Source: Euclidia mi (taxonomy: Eukaryota; Arthropoda; Insecta; Lepidoptera; Erebidae). Taken from it: 64,000 bases of DNA. The stretch lies in NCBI GenBank assembly GCA_944739405.2, contig OX123193.2, forward strand, positions 14,248,519 to 14,312,518, read 5' to 3'. A program made the position numbers and the translations under genes. Under the pieces are notes generated by a model that ran no database searches, was not told the origin of the DNA, and saw only the letters and a list, made by a program, of their open reading frames with translations. This document shows, piece after piece, positions 9,319 to 19,637 of this stretch (position 1 is the stretch's first letter; every line of letters begins with the position of its first letter).

Positions 9319-10503
9319 TTCTGTGATATTACTATACAATTGTTTTATTATAATTGTCTCACTGAGTTAACGTGTTCTAAAGATATTAATAGAAAGTAAT
9401 AAATGAAAATTTATCTTTGATATTTTATGGAAAGGAATGAAAGTAGGTAGCTCAGGTATAAAGCGATCTAAGACAACGGAATTTATCTCACTTGAGCAAT
9501 TCTCAATGATATCATTCAAATAAAGTTTCAGTAACAGGCTTGTGATATTGTGTATTCGGAAATATCAAAGCGTCCTTCAAAATGCTGATTTCTATAACGT
9601 CTTTGTGAGCTACATATAACTTAAAATATAAATGATCAAAGTAGCTGTAACATCATCAGCCTAGCGTTATCCCGATCCAAAACATTAACCTAACATTTAC
9701 GTCTTAATCAAAGCGTATAATACTCTTTCATCACATTTACACAAATACCGATTACCGTCATCAAAAAACATCAAACTCAAATTAAAGTGGTGCGATGTGG
9801 CCGTCCATTATAAGTTTATTTCCACTGGGCTTTCTCATTAATTTTATAGCAGTGCCCTTTGAAGCGGGCCTGTCGTTTGCGAGGTCAAGTGACGTCTATT
9901 GATAGCGAGGACCTGACACCGCAACACATTTGAGGGATCTGGGACATCGCAGTCTCAATGTGACGTCACATTTTCTGTCGGTAAACTGTGTTTTCTCAGC
10001 TGTGAAATTTAGTTCGAAAATTTCAAGGGCTTATGGTGCTCACTTTCAATGGATACCGAAATAAATTGAGCGAAAAACAATGTCATTTAGCCCTGTGCAG
10101 TGGTCGCGCAGATGTTACTATTATTTTCACGCGTTAAGTGTCACCGCGTCGCTTCTCTTTTTTGTTTCCATTAAGACTGTATCTATTGATATGGTCTGAA
10201 TTGATAAATAATGAAGATTTTAATAACATTGTCTTGCCTAATGAAACAATTATTTACGCTATGTGAAGTATCGATCCAGTGTTCATACACTAGGTACACT
10301 ACACACATACACTAGGTTAGGTCATTCTAAAAGTACACAGATGGTCAAAAGATTATTTTCTGGAGCCCATAACCAACATTATATACGACCATTCTTGTGC
10401 CATTTCACTCAACCTAGGTATCGTCACACCTTACCTTGCCTAAAGTACGAAAAATATCATGTTCAAGTTTCAGCCGTTGAAATTTTTATTACTGGAACAG
10501 TTT
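9319..10503. other. Intergenic, no gene seen
   Basis: AT-rich with no coding signal. The only motif of note is a perfect 12-bp palindrome tgtgacgtcaca at 9959-9970, which contains a CRE-type TGACGTCA core. Its relevance is unknown. Confidence 0.5.
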
Positions 10504-10514
10504 TCACAGTAGAT

Positions 10515-10769
10515 CATCATCATCAGCCTTTGACAGTCCACTGCTGGACTAGGCCTCTCCTTTGAAAGGAGGAATTGGCCTACTATACCACGCTGGCCAA
10601 ACGGGTTGGTATAGGGTTTGTATCAAGTTTTCCTTCTCTTACAGTGCTGTTGCTGTTCTCTGCATGATATGCTCCCTCTGTCGGCTCTTACGACACCCAT
10701 CGGATGATATGGGGTGGTGACATTCCGTATTCTTAATCCGTCACCACACGGACACAGTACATATATATA
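10515..10769 (-). mobile_element. SINE-R copy 2
   Basis: Flanked by the perfect 11-bp duplication tcacagtagat (10504-10514 and 10770-10780). Read on the - strand it runs from ccgtgtggtgacgg to a gat-repeat tail. Just before the tail it has aggcctagtccagcagtgga, shared (one-base difference) with the RTE-like LINE 3' end. Confidence 0.87.
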
Positions 10770-10869
10770 TCACAGTAGATATATATATCACAATGATAAC
10801 CCACACGTTAACCGCCAATATAAAAAATACATAAGTACGCCCGAATCAACTAAATATACCATTTATACT

Positions 10870-11190
10870 TTACTAGCTTTTGCCCGCCGCTTCGCGCGCG
10901 TTAAATTCGGGGTAACACAAATCTACTTTCAGTCTCAAGTTGTGTGAAGACACTCCTGATTATTCTAAAGACTTCAGAAACTCTATAGGGTACAAAGTAA
11001 CTCGGTCAGTATCCATGGCATTATCTACCGTTATCTACCGAAAGATACCTACATAATAACATCACCTTGCATACAGTCAAATGTCAAAGCCATGTTTTTA
11101 TACATGTTCAACATATCTCTATAAATATTTTCGCAGTTTTTATATTGGTAGGGAAAATCATTTCAGCCGTTTAAGCTTATTATATAAGTA
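10870..11190. repeat. Fragment of a dispersed 'actagct..cccgc' repeat
   Basis: Starts tactagcttttgcccgccgc and ends near ttcagccgtttaagc. Related fragments occur at 17690, 48335 and 50105 (tactagctgacccggc; caagccgtttcggagg). It belongs to an abundant insect repeat type whose class I cannot assign. Confidence 0.5.
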
Positions 11191-11196
11191 ATACAT

Positions 11197-11598
11197 ACAT
11201 ACATAGTCTCACGTCTATAACCCCGAAGAGGCAGGCAGAGGTGTATTTCTACACCCACTTTTCGCCAGATATACTTTAGTCCTACGTTATAAGGGGCGAG
11301 CCTATTGCCGTACCGGGCACATTTCCAGACTCCGTGCTGCTACTGAGAATTTTGTGACAGAAAAACCCAATAACACTGCCCGACCCAGGAATCGAACCCG
11401 GGACCTCCCGATCCCACGCGCACATTTACGCCGCGAGATCAACGAGGCAGTCGTATAGGGTTTGATTTCGAGTTTTCCGTCTCTACGCAAAGATGGTATT
11501 TGCATCGTGTTATCCCTTTGTCGCCTCTTACGACACCCACGGGCAGATAGGGGATGGTGACACTTCTTTCTATGCCGTCAACCACACGGCTAGGTATA
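11197..11598 (-). mobile_element. Chimeric tRNA-containing SINE-T
   Basis: Read on the - strand, the 5' third (11598 to about 11450) resembles the front of SINE-R (ccgtgtggttgacgg; gtgtcgtaagaggcgac). Next comes a tRNA-like unit with B-box ggttcgattcc (near 11393). Last comes a 3' end, ctctgcctgcctcttcgggg through cgtgagactatgtatgta, that matches the 3' end of LINE-B. The parts could be one composite SINE or a SINE inserted into a truncated SINE-R. Confidence 0.7.
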
Positions 11599-11994
11599 TT
11601 TCGGTAATTATTAGTTTATATATGCGAACAATTTAATCAACGTGCACAATATGACATTATGAATGACGTGACAGTACTGACAGATATACGATAGCACATG
11701 CGCAGCACTCAATTATTAGCGCATGCGTTCTTACTTCCAAGAGGTAAATTTGTGCTGTACAAACTTCTACCCTCTCTACAATCACTCCCAGTTTAATTTT
11801 TGCAACTTATGGTAGCCTATGTCCGTCTCCATGGTCCAATATTTTTATTTTATTTTATTTTATTCGGGAAACAAACAGATACAATACAGATAAAATTACT
11901 TACAACTAAACCATACACAATCCAATAACAGTTTCCACATATTGGCATAACATAAGCGCCAAGCGACGTTTAGTATATGAGAAAGTTAAGGAAG

Positions 11995-12138
11995 TTAGGC
12001 CAACCTCACACTGGGCGCCAGCGTTCCTCGAGCGCACACCCGGCGCGCGCGCTCGGCGTTCATTCTGTAGTATAAAGTGAACGCCGGGCGCACGCCGAAC
12101 GGACGCCGAGCGTACGCTCGAAGAACGCTCATGAACAA
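11995..12138. repeat. GC-rich foldback element, copy 1 (right end eroded)
   Basis: Starts ttaggccaacctcacactgg and is nearly its own reverse complement around ttctgtagtataaag. It closely matches the copy at 12664-12825. This is a small non-autonomous foldback transposon (MITE-like), class uncertain. Confidence 0.72.
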
Positions 12139-12463
12139 TAATATTAATAATAAAAATGGTTTATTATAAATACTCTCTCACACAGAAAAGTTAACAATCA
12201 GGTCTCATATCAAGTGTTACACAATCAAGTAGGTGAGCTTATGTGAGAGACTGGTATCTGAACTAGGAGAACCTGTATGTCAGATTACCAGTCTCTCCTA
12301 ACTAGACATGCCGGAGCTTAACTGTAACTACATTGATTGGTAAGTAATATTTTTGTAAATGAGTGAGATAAAATAATTTAAATAAGAAAGACATTTTATG
12401 CGCATGTGTGTGTGTGTGTTTTAGTGTTTATATCGAGTGTGTGATTATATGTTATATGTATAC

Positions 12464-12562
12464 GTGTGCTAACCCTACGACAATGCTGAGATATTATCTT
12501 AGGATCAGAGACAGCTGATAAGCTAGTAAATCTGTTAGCTGTGTATAAAGATACTTAAATTT
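12464..12562. repeat. Local tandem duplication, unit 1
   Basis: Contains gtgctaaccctacgacaatg, agacagctgataagctagta and ctgttagctgtgtataaag, all repeated in the same order at 12603-12856. Confidence 0.75.
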
Positions 12563-12602
12563 ATATATTAAGTTGAAACCAGCTTTTGTGCTATATGTGT
12601 GT

Positions 12603-12856
12603 GTGTGCTAACCCTACGACAATGCTGAGATTTCATCTTGGGATCAGAGACAGCTGATAAGCTAGTAAGGCCTCCCTCACATTGGGCGACAGCGTTCCTC
12701 GAGCGTATGCCCGCCGTGCGCTCCGCGTTCATTCTGTAGTACAAAGTGAACGCCGGGCGCACGCCGAACGGACGCTGAACGTACGCTCGAGGAACGCTCG
12801 TGAACAATGTGAGAGGGGCCTTACTCTGTTAGCTGTGTATAAAGATACTCAAATTT
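12603..12856. repeat. Local tandem duplication, unit 2, carrying a foldback element
   Basis: Same sequence as unit 1, but interrupted after gataagct by the foldback element at 12664-12825. Unit 1 therefore preserves an approximate empty site, and the insertion is younger than the duplication or specific to this unit. Confidence 0.75.
12664..12825. mobile_element. GC-rich foldback element, copy 2 (intact)
   Basis: Ends agtaaggcc and ggccttact are inverted copies. Almost the whole 160 bp folds on itself around ttctgtagtacaaag. Open frames through it are by-products of GC-rich palindromic sequence and are not genes. Confidence 0.78.
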
Positions 12857-13220
12857 CACCCGCGGTGAAGCTAAGAGAGATCCAGGAGGGGACGCTCCGC
12901 GTGGGCTTGACGGAGGCCTGCGCAGGATGCGTCCAATGGTACGGGTGCGCAGTCGGGCGCGGTCGCGGGAGGAGAGGCGTGTCGGTGTTGCGTTGCCGCG
13001 CGCCCTATCTCCCGCGACCAAATAGGGGCGCACCATCGTTGCGTCGCGGTGGGGCCGCAGAGGAGGAGGAGATGCGGTCTTACGTTGCCGCTGGGTGTTT
13101 TAGCGGCGGAGCGCAACACCTTCATCCGCCGCCAAGGGGGTTTTGTTCGGAGCCCGCCTGACCATCTGGCGGGCCAATGCCCGTCGGGGAGTGGCGAGAC
13201 ACGGGTACATGAGAAAAAAA
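12857..13220 (+). repeat. GC-rich unrecognised retroelement-like 3' segment with A-run
   Basis: Markedly GC-rich compared with its surroundings and ends in an A-run at 13204-13213. It abuts the C-terminal coding end of the reverse-oriented LINE. It is probably the 3' end of a + strand retroelement that I do not recognise. Confidence 0.4.
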
Positions 13221-13229
13221 AAAGAAGCT

Positions 13230-15836
13230 ATACAACTATTGTTAAATAACCGACAAGATCTTACAACAAATAAATTCTTTCCATAATTAGTTCTAGCATG
13301 AGGTACAAAAAATAATGGTTTCTTTCGTGAATTAATACGTGGACATACAAATCCTATACGACTCACAAGATAAGGGGAATCTATTATATTGTTAACAATT
13401 TTATATAAGAATATCAGATCACGTTCATTTCGTCGAGTTTCCAAAGATGGCAAGTGAAATACTCCATGGTAACTCTTAGGACAAAGTCTAACTTACGGTA
13501 AGCTTTATTCGTAATTGTCATTAAATGGCTATCAAATATTTACTTATTATCTAATTGAACACCCAGATCTCGCACCTCAGTTACTCTTTCAATAACTTCA
13601 TTATTTATTTTATATTGATATTTAATATATTGTTTCTTTCTTGTGCAAGTGATGACGTTACATTTTTTTTACATTACAACATATTATTTTTACAATACTC
13701 ATTTAAATTATCTATATCATTTTGGAGCTCTTGACGGTGTTCTAATTTACAAATTATGTTAAAAAAATTCTTATCATTTGCATACATTAGAAAATTGGAT
13801 TGATTGAAAGTTGAATAAACATCGTTGACATAAATATTAAATAAGAGCGGTCCGAGGTGCGAACCCTGAGGGACGCCTGATGTTATGGGTGTGAATGAGG
13901 AACAGAAACCTTTAATAGTCACAGCTTGACTTCGTTCTCGCAGATAAGATTCCAGCCATCGAAGTAAATCGCCGTGTATACCGATACTATTGAGCTTATG
14001 TATTAGTATTGTATGAGAATTTTTGTCAAATGCTTTTGAGTAATCGGTATACACGACATCCACCTGAGAGCTCCTATCCATAACTGTAGTTATATGATCA
14101 AGAAATTCACATAAATTTGTTTCAGTAGATCTACGACTTATGAAGCCATGCTGTTCCGATATCAATAAAGGTTTAATAACCGGCGTAATCATATCACAAA
14201 TAATATGTTCAAAGACAAACAATAACACAGAGTTTTGAAATGGGACGATAATCTTTAATATCGTATTTATCACCATTTTTAAAGATAGGAACAACAAAAG
14301 ATCGTTTCCATGATGTAGGCATAATATCAGATCGCTGTGACGCATTAAAAAGTTTATGCAAGGGCACAGATAATGTTTTATAACATCTTTGCAGAAATAA
14401 AGGAGGAATCTCATCCGGGCCACAGCCCATTTTAACTTCAAGATTTTTAAAATAACTCTTAACAACTTTTAAAGGGATATCAACGGTACTAAGATTTAAT
14501 GTATTATGGTTATGGTCATTACTTAAGTGGACGGGGGATATGGACTAACTTTATCGAATACAGAACTAAAGTAGGTATTAAAAAGGTCAGCAATGTCCTG
14601 ACCATCTGAAGAACTAACGCCTTCTAAATGTAAGTTGTCGGGAAGACCATTCCCTTGTTTTTTAGATTTTATATATGTCCAGAAATATTTGCTATTCTTA
14701 GCTATATTACTTTCAGTTTTACGGATGTAATTATCATAGCATTCTTTAGCAACTCCTTTTTGCCTGTCTCTCAAACAAATAAACGAAGTATAATCACTAT
14801 ACCGACCGAAGCATTTCCATTTCCTATGATACTTCGATTTCTCCTTAATAATCTTTATTAAAGCCGCAGAATACCACATTGGATATTTATTAATATTATT
14901 AAATACAGTTTTAACAAGGATATGAGAATCCACTATTCCCGCCAAGATGTTATAAAATCTTATTAACGATTGTTCAATTTCGTTTTCATCTATGATATAA
15001 TTCCAGTTAATATTTGAAAGAGTACAATTAATAGAATTATAGTCCCCGCCATCAAAAATACGCACCGTTCTCCGTGGTACACGTAAGGTTCTTAGGTAGG
15101 AGTCACATACAGTAATATCCAATGCAGGATGGTGGGGATCTTCCTTAAGTAATGGCAAATTTGATTTAGAAACTTTGCAATCAAAATTACTTATGATCAA
15201 ATCAAGTTACCGATCATTTATAATTGGTATAAGATTATATTGCGAAAATTGATTAAGCGATAAAAAGTTAGACAAGGTAGAGACCAATGGATCACTGTTC
15301 ATATTTAAAATAGCTGGACCATTATGGCTTATTGCTGACCAGAGTGCATTTCGTATATTAAAATCCCCGATTATCAAGAATCTGTCACTTGGATATGCGA
15401 TACTACAATGAGACACTTTATCATAAAATGTAAGTACGTCATTAAGCTGAAGATTATTCTGGGGAAAGTAACAACAAAATATCCTTAACCTAGAGTTATG
15501 TGAACGTCCCTTAACAAAAATACTCAACGTCAAAGTATCAGCTGAGATTAAATTATTTGATGGAGAAATATTTATTTCACTAATTTCAAGACCTTTCTTG
15601 ACTGCAACAAGTACCCTACGACCCATCTTATCTGGCCTGGAACTATAATCCCTGTCACACCTATACACATTATACCTATTGTCAAATAATTCCATATCAA
15701 ATATGCCGGGCAACAACCATGTATCACTCAAGCAAATTATATCATATGAACTAAGCAATACATTATTATAAAACACATTAGTCTTTGTGCGTAACCCACG
15801 AACATTTTGATAAAATACATTTATGTTAGGAACCAT
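13230..15836 (-). pseudogene. LINE ORF2 protein: endonuclease plus reverse transcriptase (broken)
   Basis: The endonuclease starts at ATG 15836 with N-I-N-V-F-Y-Q-N-V-R-G-L, then C-L-S-D-T-W-L, I-I-G-D-F-N and, past a TAA at 15205-15207, H-H-P-A-L-D-I. The RT begins M-G-C-G-P-D-E-I-P (14430) and continues after a frameshift near 14220 with D-Y-S-K-A-F-D, S-G-V-P-Q-G-S-H-L-G-P and L-M-Y-A-N-D. The first catalytic Asp of YADD is Asn here (near 13782). The C-terminal part (13453 down) has R-N-E-R-D-L-I-F-L-Y-K-I-V-N-N and R-S-C-R-L-F-N-N. The role was target-primed reverse transcription; this copy cannot be active. Confidence 0.82.
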
Positions 15837-16248
15837 TGTAATGAGTGTAATATACTATATACTGTAGTATTATAGATATAAAATAGCTGCAAAATAAACT
15901 TATCACTATTAATTTTCAGTACCAAGAATATCGTGAACAAAAACATAGCTGCAGTAATAAACTTACCACTATTCATTTTCAATACCAGGAATATCATGAA
16001 CAAAAACATTCTGATTGTATCTATAAATAACCTCTCTGCTAGCTGTAAGAACATATTTTTTAAAAAGCACTTGTTGAATAACTGAATTAAATTAAGTGTT
16101 TATTTGATGAATAGAATTGCACATGTATAATATGAAATCTGTCTCACAATTATAAGGCCCTGTTTAAAAACCAAATTAAGGAAAAGTAATAAAGTATCTT
16201 GAGAAACAATTACAAAAATATATAAACATATATCAAAGATATAGCTTG

Positions 16249-17226
16249 TTAGGTTATTTTTTTTAAATCATTATCATTCGAAATATGAATTGAGGGGCTA
16301 GAATCGTTTTTCCTTGCAAGTATTGAGAGATTTTTCACCCATACATATTTGTATTGCCATTCTTCAGCCAACTTTTTTACTTTACTCAACAACATTTTAC
16401 GCGATGGATTATCGGGGTACCCAATGTCGCATGCTTTCAAGTCCTTTTGTTCTCTCAGACGGGATAGAAATTCGTCGTTCTTATCTCTAGCGAGGTAACG
16501 AACAATAACCGGCTTAGGTTTCATCAGATTTCTATTCATGTGCGCCACTCTGGTCACAAAATCAATATCTGCCTGAGGGTTAAACGGACACTAAACATAT
16601 GTTGCAAGTTTACACAAGGTGTCAATTACGTTTTCACCCTTCCTCTCTGGTAAGCCTATGATCTCAATGTTGGACCGTCTACCCCACTGCTCCTGTTTTT
16701 CTATATTGGCGCTTGCGACCAGTAATTCACTATTTAAGTCTTTAATCTCCAATTCCATCGTGTTAACAGCCTTGGTTTTCTCCTCCATGCAAGATATTCT
16801 TTCCACAATGGTGTCATACTTCTGACTTATAAACTTTACGCTATTTTGCAAATCAGCAACTTCAGTCTTAAGATCCATTAAAGCTGCATGAATTTCTTCC
16901 TTAACTATGCTTCGTCGTGTTTCCTCCGATGTTGAGATCGAGTCCTCTTTTTTTGCCACGGAAGTTTTACGTAATGTAACGTTTTGATCAGATGGTGACG
17001 TGGCTGTCTGTGCCTTAGTGACAGATATCTTTGTATTAGATCGCACTGGAGTCTCGTCCCCATTGTCTATTTGACCTCCTCGAGAACATTTGGGACAATG
17101 CCACGATGAAAGAAATTGCTTGTTAGGGATCCATTTTTCATCTTTATCAAGGAAAATACACCTTTTATGATAATTATCATTACACTTGCAGCATACAAGC
17201 TCTTTGTTTACATTTTTAGTGCGCAA
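16249..17226 (-). pseudogene. LINE ORF1 protein: PHD-type finger, coiled coil, FP-like C-terminus (broken)
   Basis: Begins with a Cys/His pattern, C-C-K-C-N-D-N-Y-H-K-R-C and W-H-C-P-K-C, which reads as a PHD finger. An acidic linker and a heptad-rich coiled coil (near 16620-16900) follow. After a stop near 16590 the second frame resumes with A-H-M-N-R-N and ends K-L-A-E-E-W-Q-Y-K-Y-V-W-V-K-N, like the C-terminal domain shared by insect LINE ORF1 proteins and the FP25K type. ORF1 proteins bind the element RNA. The start may lie upstream, frameshifted, near 17262. Confidence 0.7.
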
Positions 17227-17290
17227 ACGACAACAGACAAGTTTGTCTGTTGATCCATGATAGCAAGTTTTATGTCAAATATGTTCTGAT

Positions 17291-18600
17291 ATTTGAGATT
17301 GAGACGTGGAACGTGGAACGCTCGCGTTGTTCGTAACGTTAAGGTTGGTAGCACTGCCTGATAAGCCGCGGCACGAAGACGCGCGCGATGAACTCAACTT
17401 TAGGTTTTTACGTGGTGTAAATAACTGCGAGAGTTCCGTGAACTTGCGAATTAGGGACTGTGATTTGCACTTTTATTAATTGTTTATTTAACTATGAAGT
17501 ATAGCTTAGTTCGTGTTTACAAATAGTGGAATGTTAGCACTGAATGTTTATTATGTATTATAACTAATAATTATGTTTGTAACTTTGCACTATATCACTA
17601 AATATTATTTTTATCGGAGAACTAAAAAGCAATATTGTAACTTGGGCGCGTTCCAGACACGGGATATATCTCTATATTAAAATTCAACAAAATTGGTTCA
17701 GCCGTTTTAGCGTGAAAACGGAACATACATACACACTTTCGAATTTATAATATTACTAGTAGGGAAGTAGGGATTTGCGAGCGCTGAGTAAGCACAGCAT
17801 TCGTTTAAAACTGGAAATATCGGCACGGCGCACGTACGAAGCTTTGTACTATTTACAAATGCTCAATTATTTATGTTAGCTACATATTATAATTATATTA
17901 TGGTAATGTTTACTGCAGTATCACAATACTAGGTTAAATAAGGAAACAAAATATTTCATAATAATACTGAACCACTGATGATGAAGTGCAGCGACTTGTT
18001 CGATGAACTTAATGACAAGAAAAACACAAGTCTACCATGCAAATCTTAGAGGCGCATGTTATTTTCTTACTGAAAATTATCTTTAATTGATTTTTCAACG
18101 CGGGATTTGTTTTCTTAAGCTAACTTCTTGGCAGATCGCGCACTGCACATTTGATATTACACCGCAAGTCGGGTAACTTCAAAAGGGTGGTGCGGGTTCG
18201 ACGGCAAAAATACTTACCGTCGGAAGGCAGAATAAAATTGCCTCGTGTAAATAAAGACAATTGATTTATTGGCCAGGAATAATTTCTTAAAATTTCTTTT
18301 TAAACTTTGACAGAGCTCGAATGTAATAATAACTCAAAGGCTGTGAAGCATTTTATAATATTTCATTAAAATATAAGCCACGATTTTCCTGGATTAGAGA
18401 TTAAACCTTGATACCAAAAAGGAATAGAATTATTACCAAAAAGTAGAACGGAATTTTAAAGTAGGTAAACTCTCTCGACAAGTAAAGACGAAGCCATTAG
18501 TTAGGACGACAAGAATAAAAGGGGTTCTCTTTATTATAAAATCCTATTCGTTTGTTACAGTGCGTTGTTTGCCTACAACATTAGATAGATAGATCAATAT
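17291..18600. other. No gene; short repeat fragment at 17690-17765
   Basis: AT-rich DNA. The piece ggttcagccgttttagcg at 17694 resembles the end of the dispersed repeat seen at 10870 and 50105. Nothing else recognised. Confidence 0.5.
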
Positions 18601-18640
18601 ATTATACTCTTGCAAATAATATTGAACAGTACACATTTTA

Positions 18641-18720
18641 TCTCCTTGGGTTTACGCGAATGTTACACATTGAAATTATTATTAATTTCAATGTGTAACA
18701 TTCGCGTAAGCCCAAGAAGA
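18641..18720. repeat. 37-bp inverted repeat at the 5' side of the Penelope element
   Basis: 18641-18677 is the reverse complement of 18684-18720 with two mismatches; the loop is 6 nt. Weaker similarity continues outward (catttta-tct against agatactatg). This could be an inverted 5' extension of the element, as described for Penelope insertions, or a template-switch event. Confidence 0.85.
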
Positions 18721-19411
18721 TACTATGTGAACCAGTACGGACTGGAAACAGCAACAAAAATACGCCGGTTAGAAGATCTACAAACCAAGCGCGCAAGATA
18801 CATAACATCTTTAAATTTCTTGAAGAGATGCCGCGATCACGATCTCATCACTACATGCTGCAAGATATCAGCCAAGAAGGACATACGTGGGAGCGCTAAG
18901 TTCTTAAAACAGGCAAGTCAAAAGTTACTCATACAAAAGATCCATGAACACCGAGCTCACTTACGCAGAATAAATAAAAATGTTGAGAATGTATCTAACG
19001 AAATATACAGATTGACAACCTCATTTGATTTTAAACAATGCATAGATGCAATAAACAACAGAGAAACATCAAAATATTATGCGTGTAAACGTAACAAAAT
19101 TCAAAAATTTGAAAAATTACAACAAAAATCAAATGACCAGTACAACATGAAACAGAACGTTTTCGCACGGACCAATCACACGCTACCGTCCGCCCATAGA
19201 CAAACAGTTGTCAATCTGTCAAAACACAGGTTAGATGAAAATACCGAGAAATTACTTAGCAGAGGTTTAAATTACGCGATAACTGCATCAAGAATACCGT
19301 ATGAAACCATTATTTGAAACGTTGAGGATTGCCTAGTCAAGAACAATGTGAGTAAGGAAGATTTCGAGGCCATACGACAGGACGTTTCTGCTGTATTACG
19401 TCAATTTGACT
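18721..19411 (+). pseudogene. Penelope protein, N-terminal region
   Basis: A basic, helical frame with L-E-D-L-Q-T-K-R-A-R-Y and V-V-N-L-S-K-H-R-L-D-E-N-T-E, typical of the region before the Penelope RT. A stop at 19315-19317 follows P-Y-E-T-I-I. The same frame then continues with S-K-E-D-F-E-A-I-R up to the SINE boundary. Confidence 0.75.
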
Positions 19412-19637
19412 GCACGGTTGGCGTAGTGGTTTAAGCGGCCGCCTCGCCGCTTGACACTGCGCCGAGTGTTGTGGGTTCGAGTCTCACACGAGACAACACT
19501 TTGTGTGATCCATAAATTGTTGTTTCGAGTCTGGGTGTTAATTGTCCTCGTTAGTTGTATGTTTGTACAGTCACCCGCGACACAGGATTTATTCCTAATG
19601 CGGGAGTTGTCTTTAAAAAAAAAAATAAAAAAAAAAT
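19412..19637 (+). mobile_element. tRNA-derived SINE-N inserted in Penelope coding sequence
   Basis: The head has tgcacggttggcgtagtgg (A-box region) and B-box gggttcgagtc. The body has attgttgtttcgagtctggg. It ends in an A-rich run (19614-19636). It separates R-Q-F-D from S-K-G-P in the Penelope reading, which is the best proof of insertion. No clear target duplication seen. Confidence 0.8.

Larger units (their letters stand above)
13221..17290 (-). mobile_element. Near full-length but dead CR1/Jockey-type LINE
   Basis: About 4 kb in reverse orientation. Order on the - strand: ORF1 (17226-16249), an AT-rich spacer, then ORF2 with APE-type endonuclease, RT and C-terminal region (15836-13230). 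Several stops and frameshifts break both frames. The 3' UTR and tail are not seen. They seem displaced or lost at the junction with the GC-rich segment. Confidence 0.82.

Noticed and set aside
12682..13161. 159-codon open frame
   Set aside because: It runs through a palindromic foldback element and GC-rich repeat DNA. Frames are open on the other strand too, and there is no motif.
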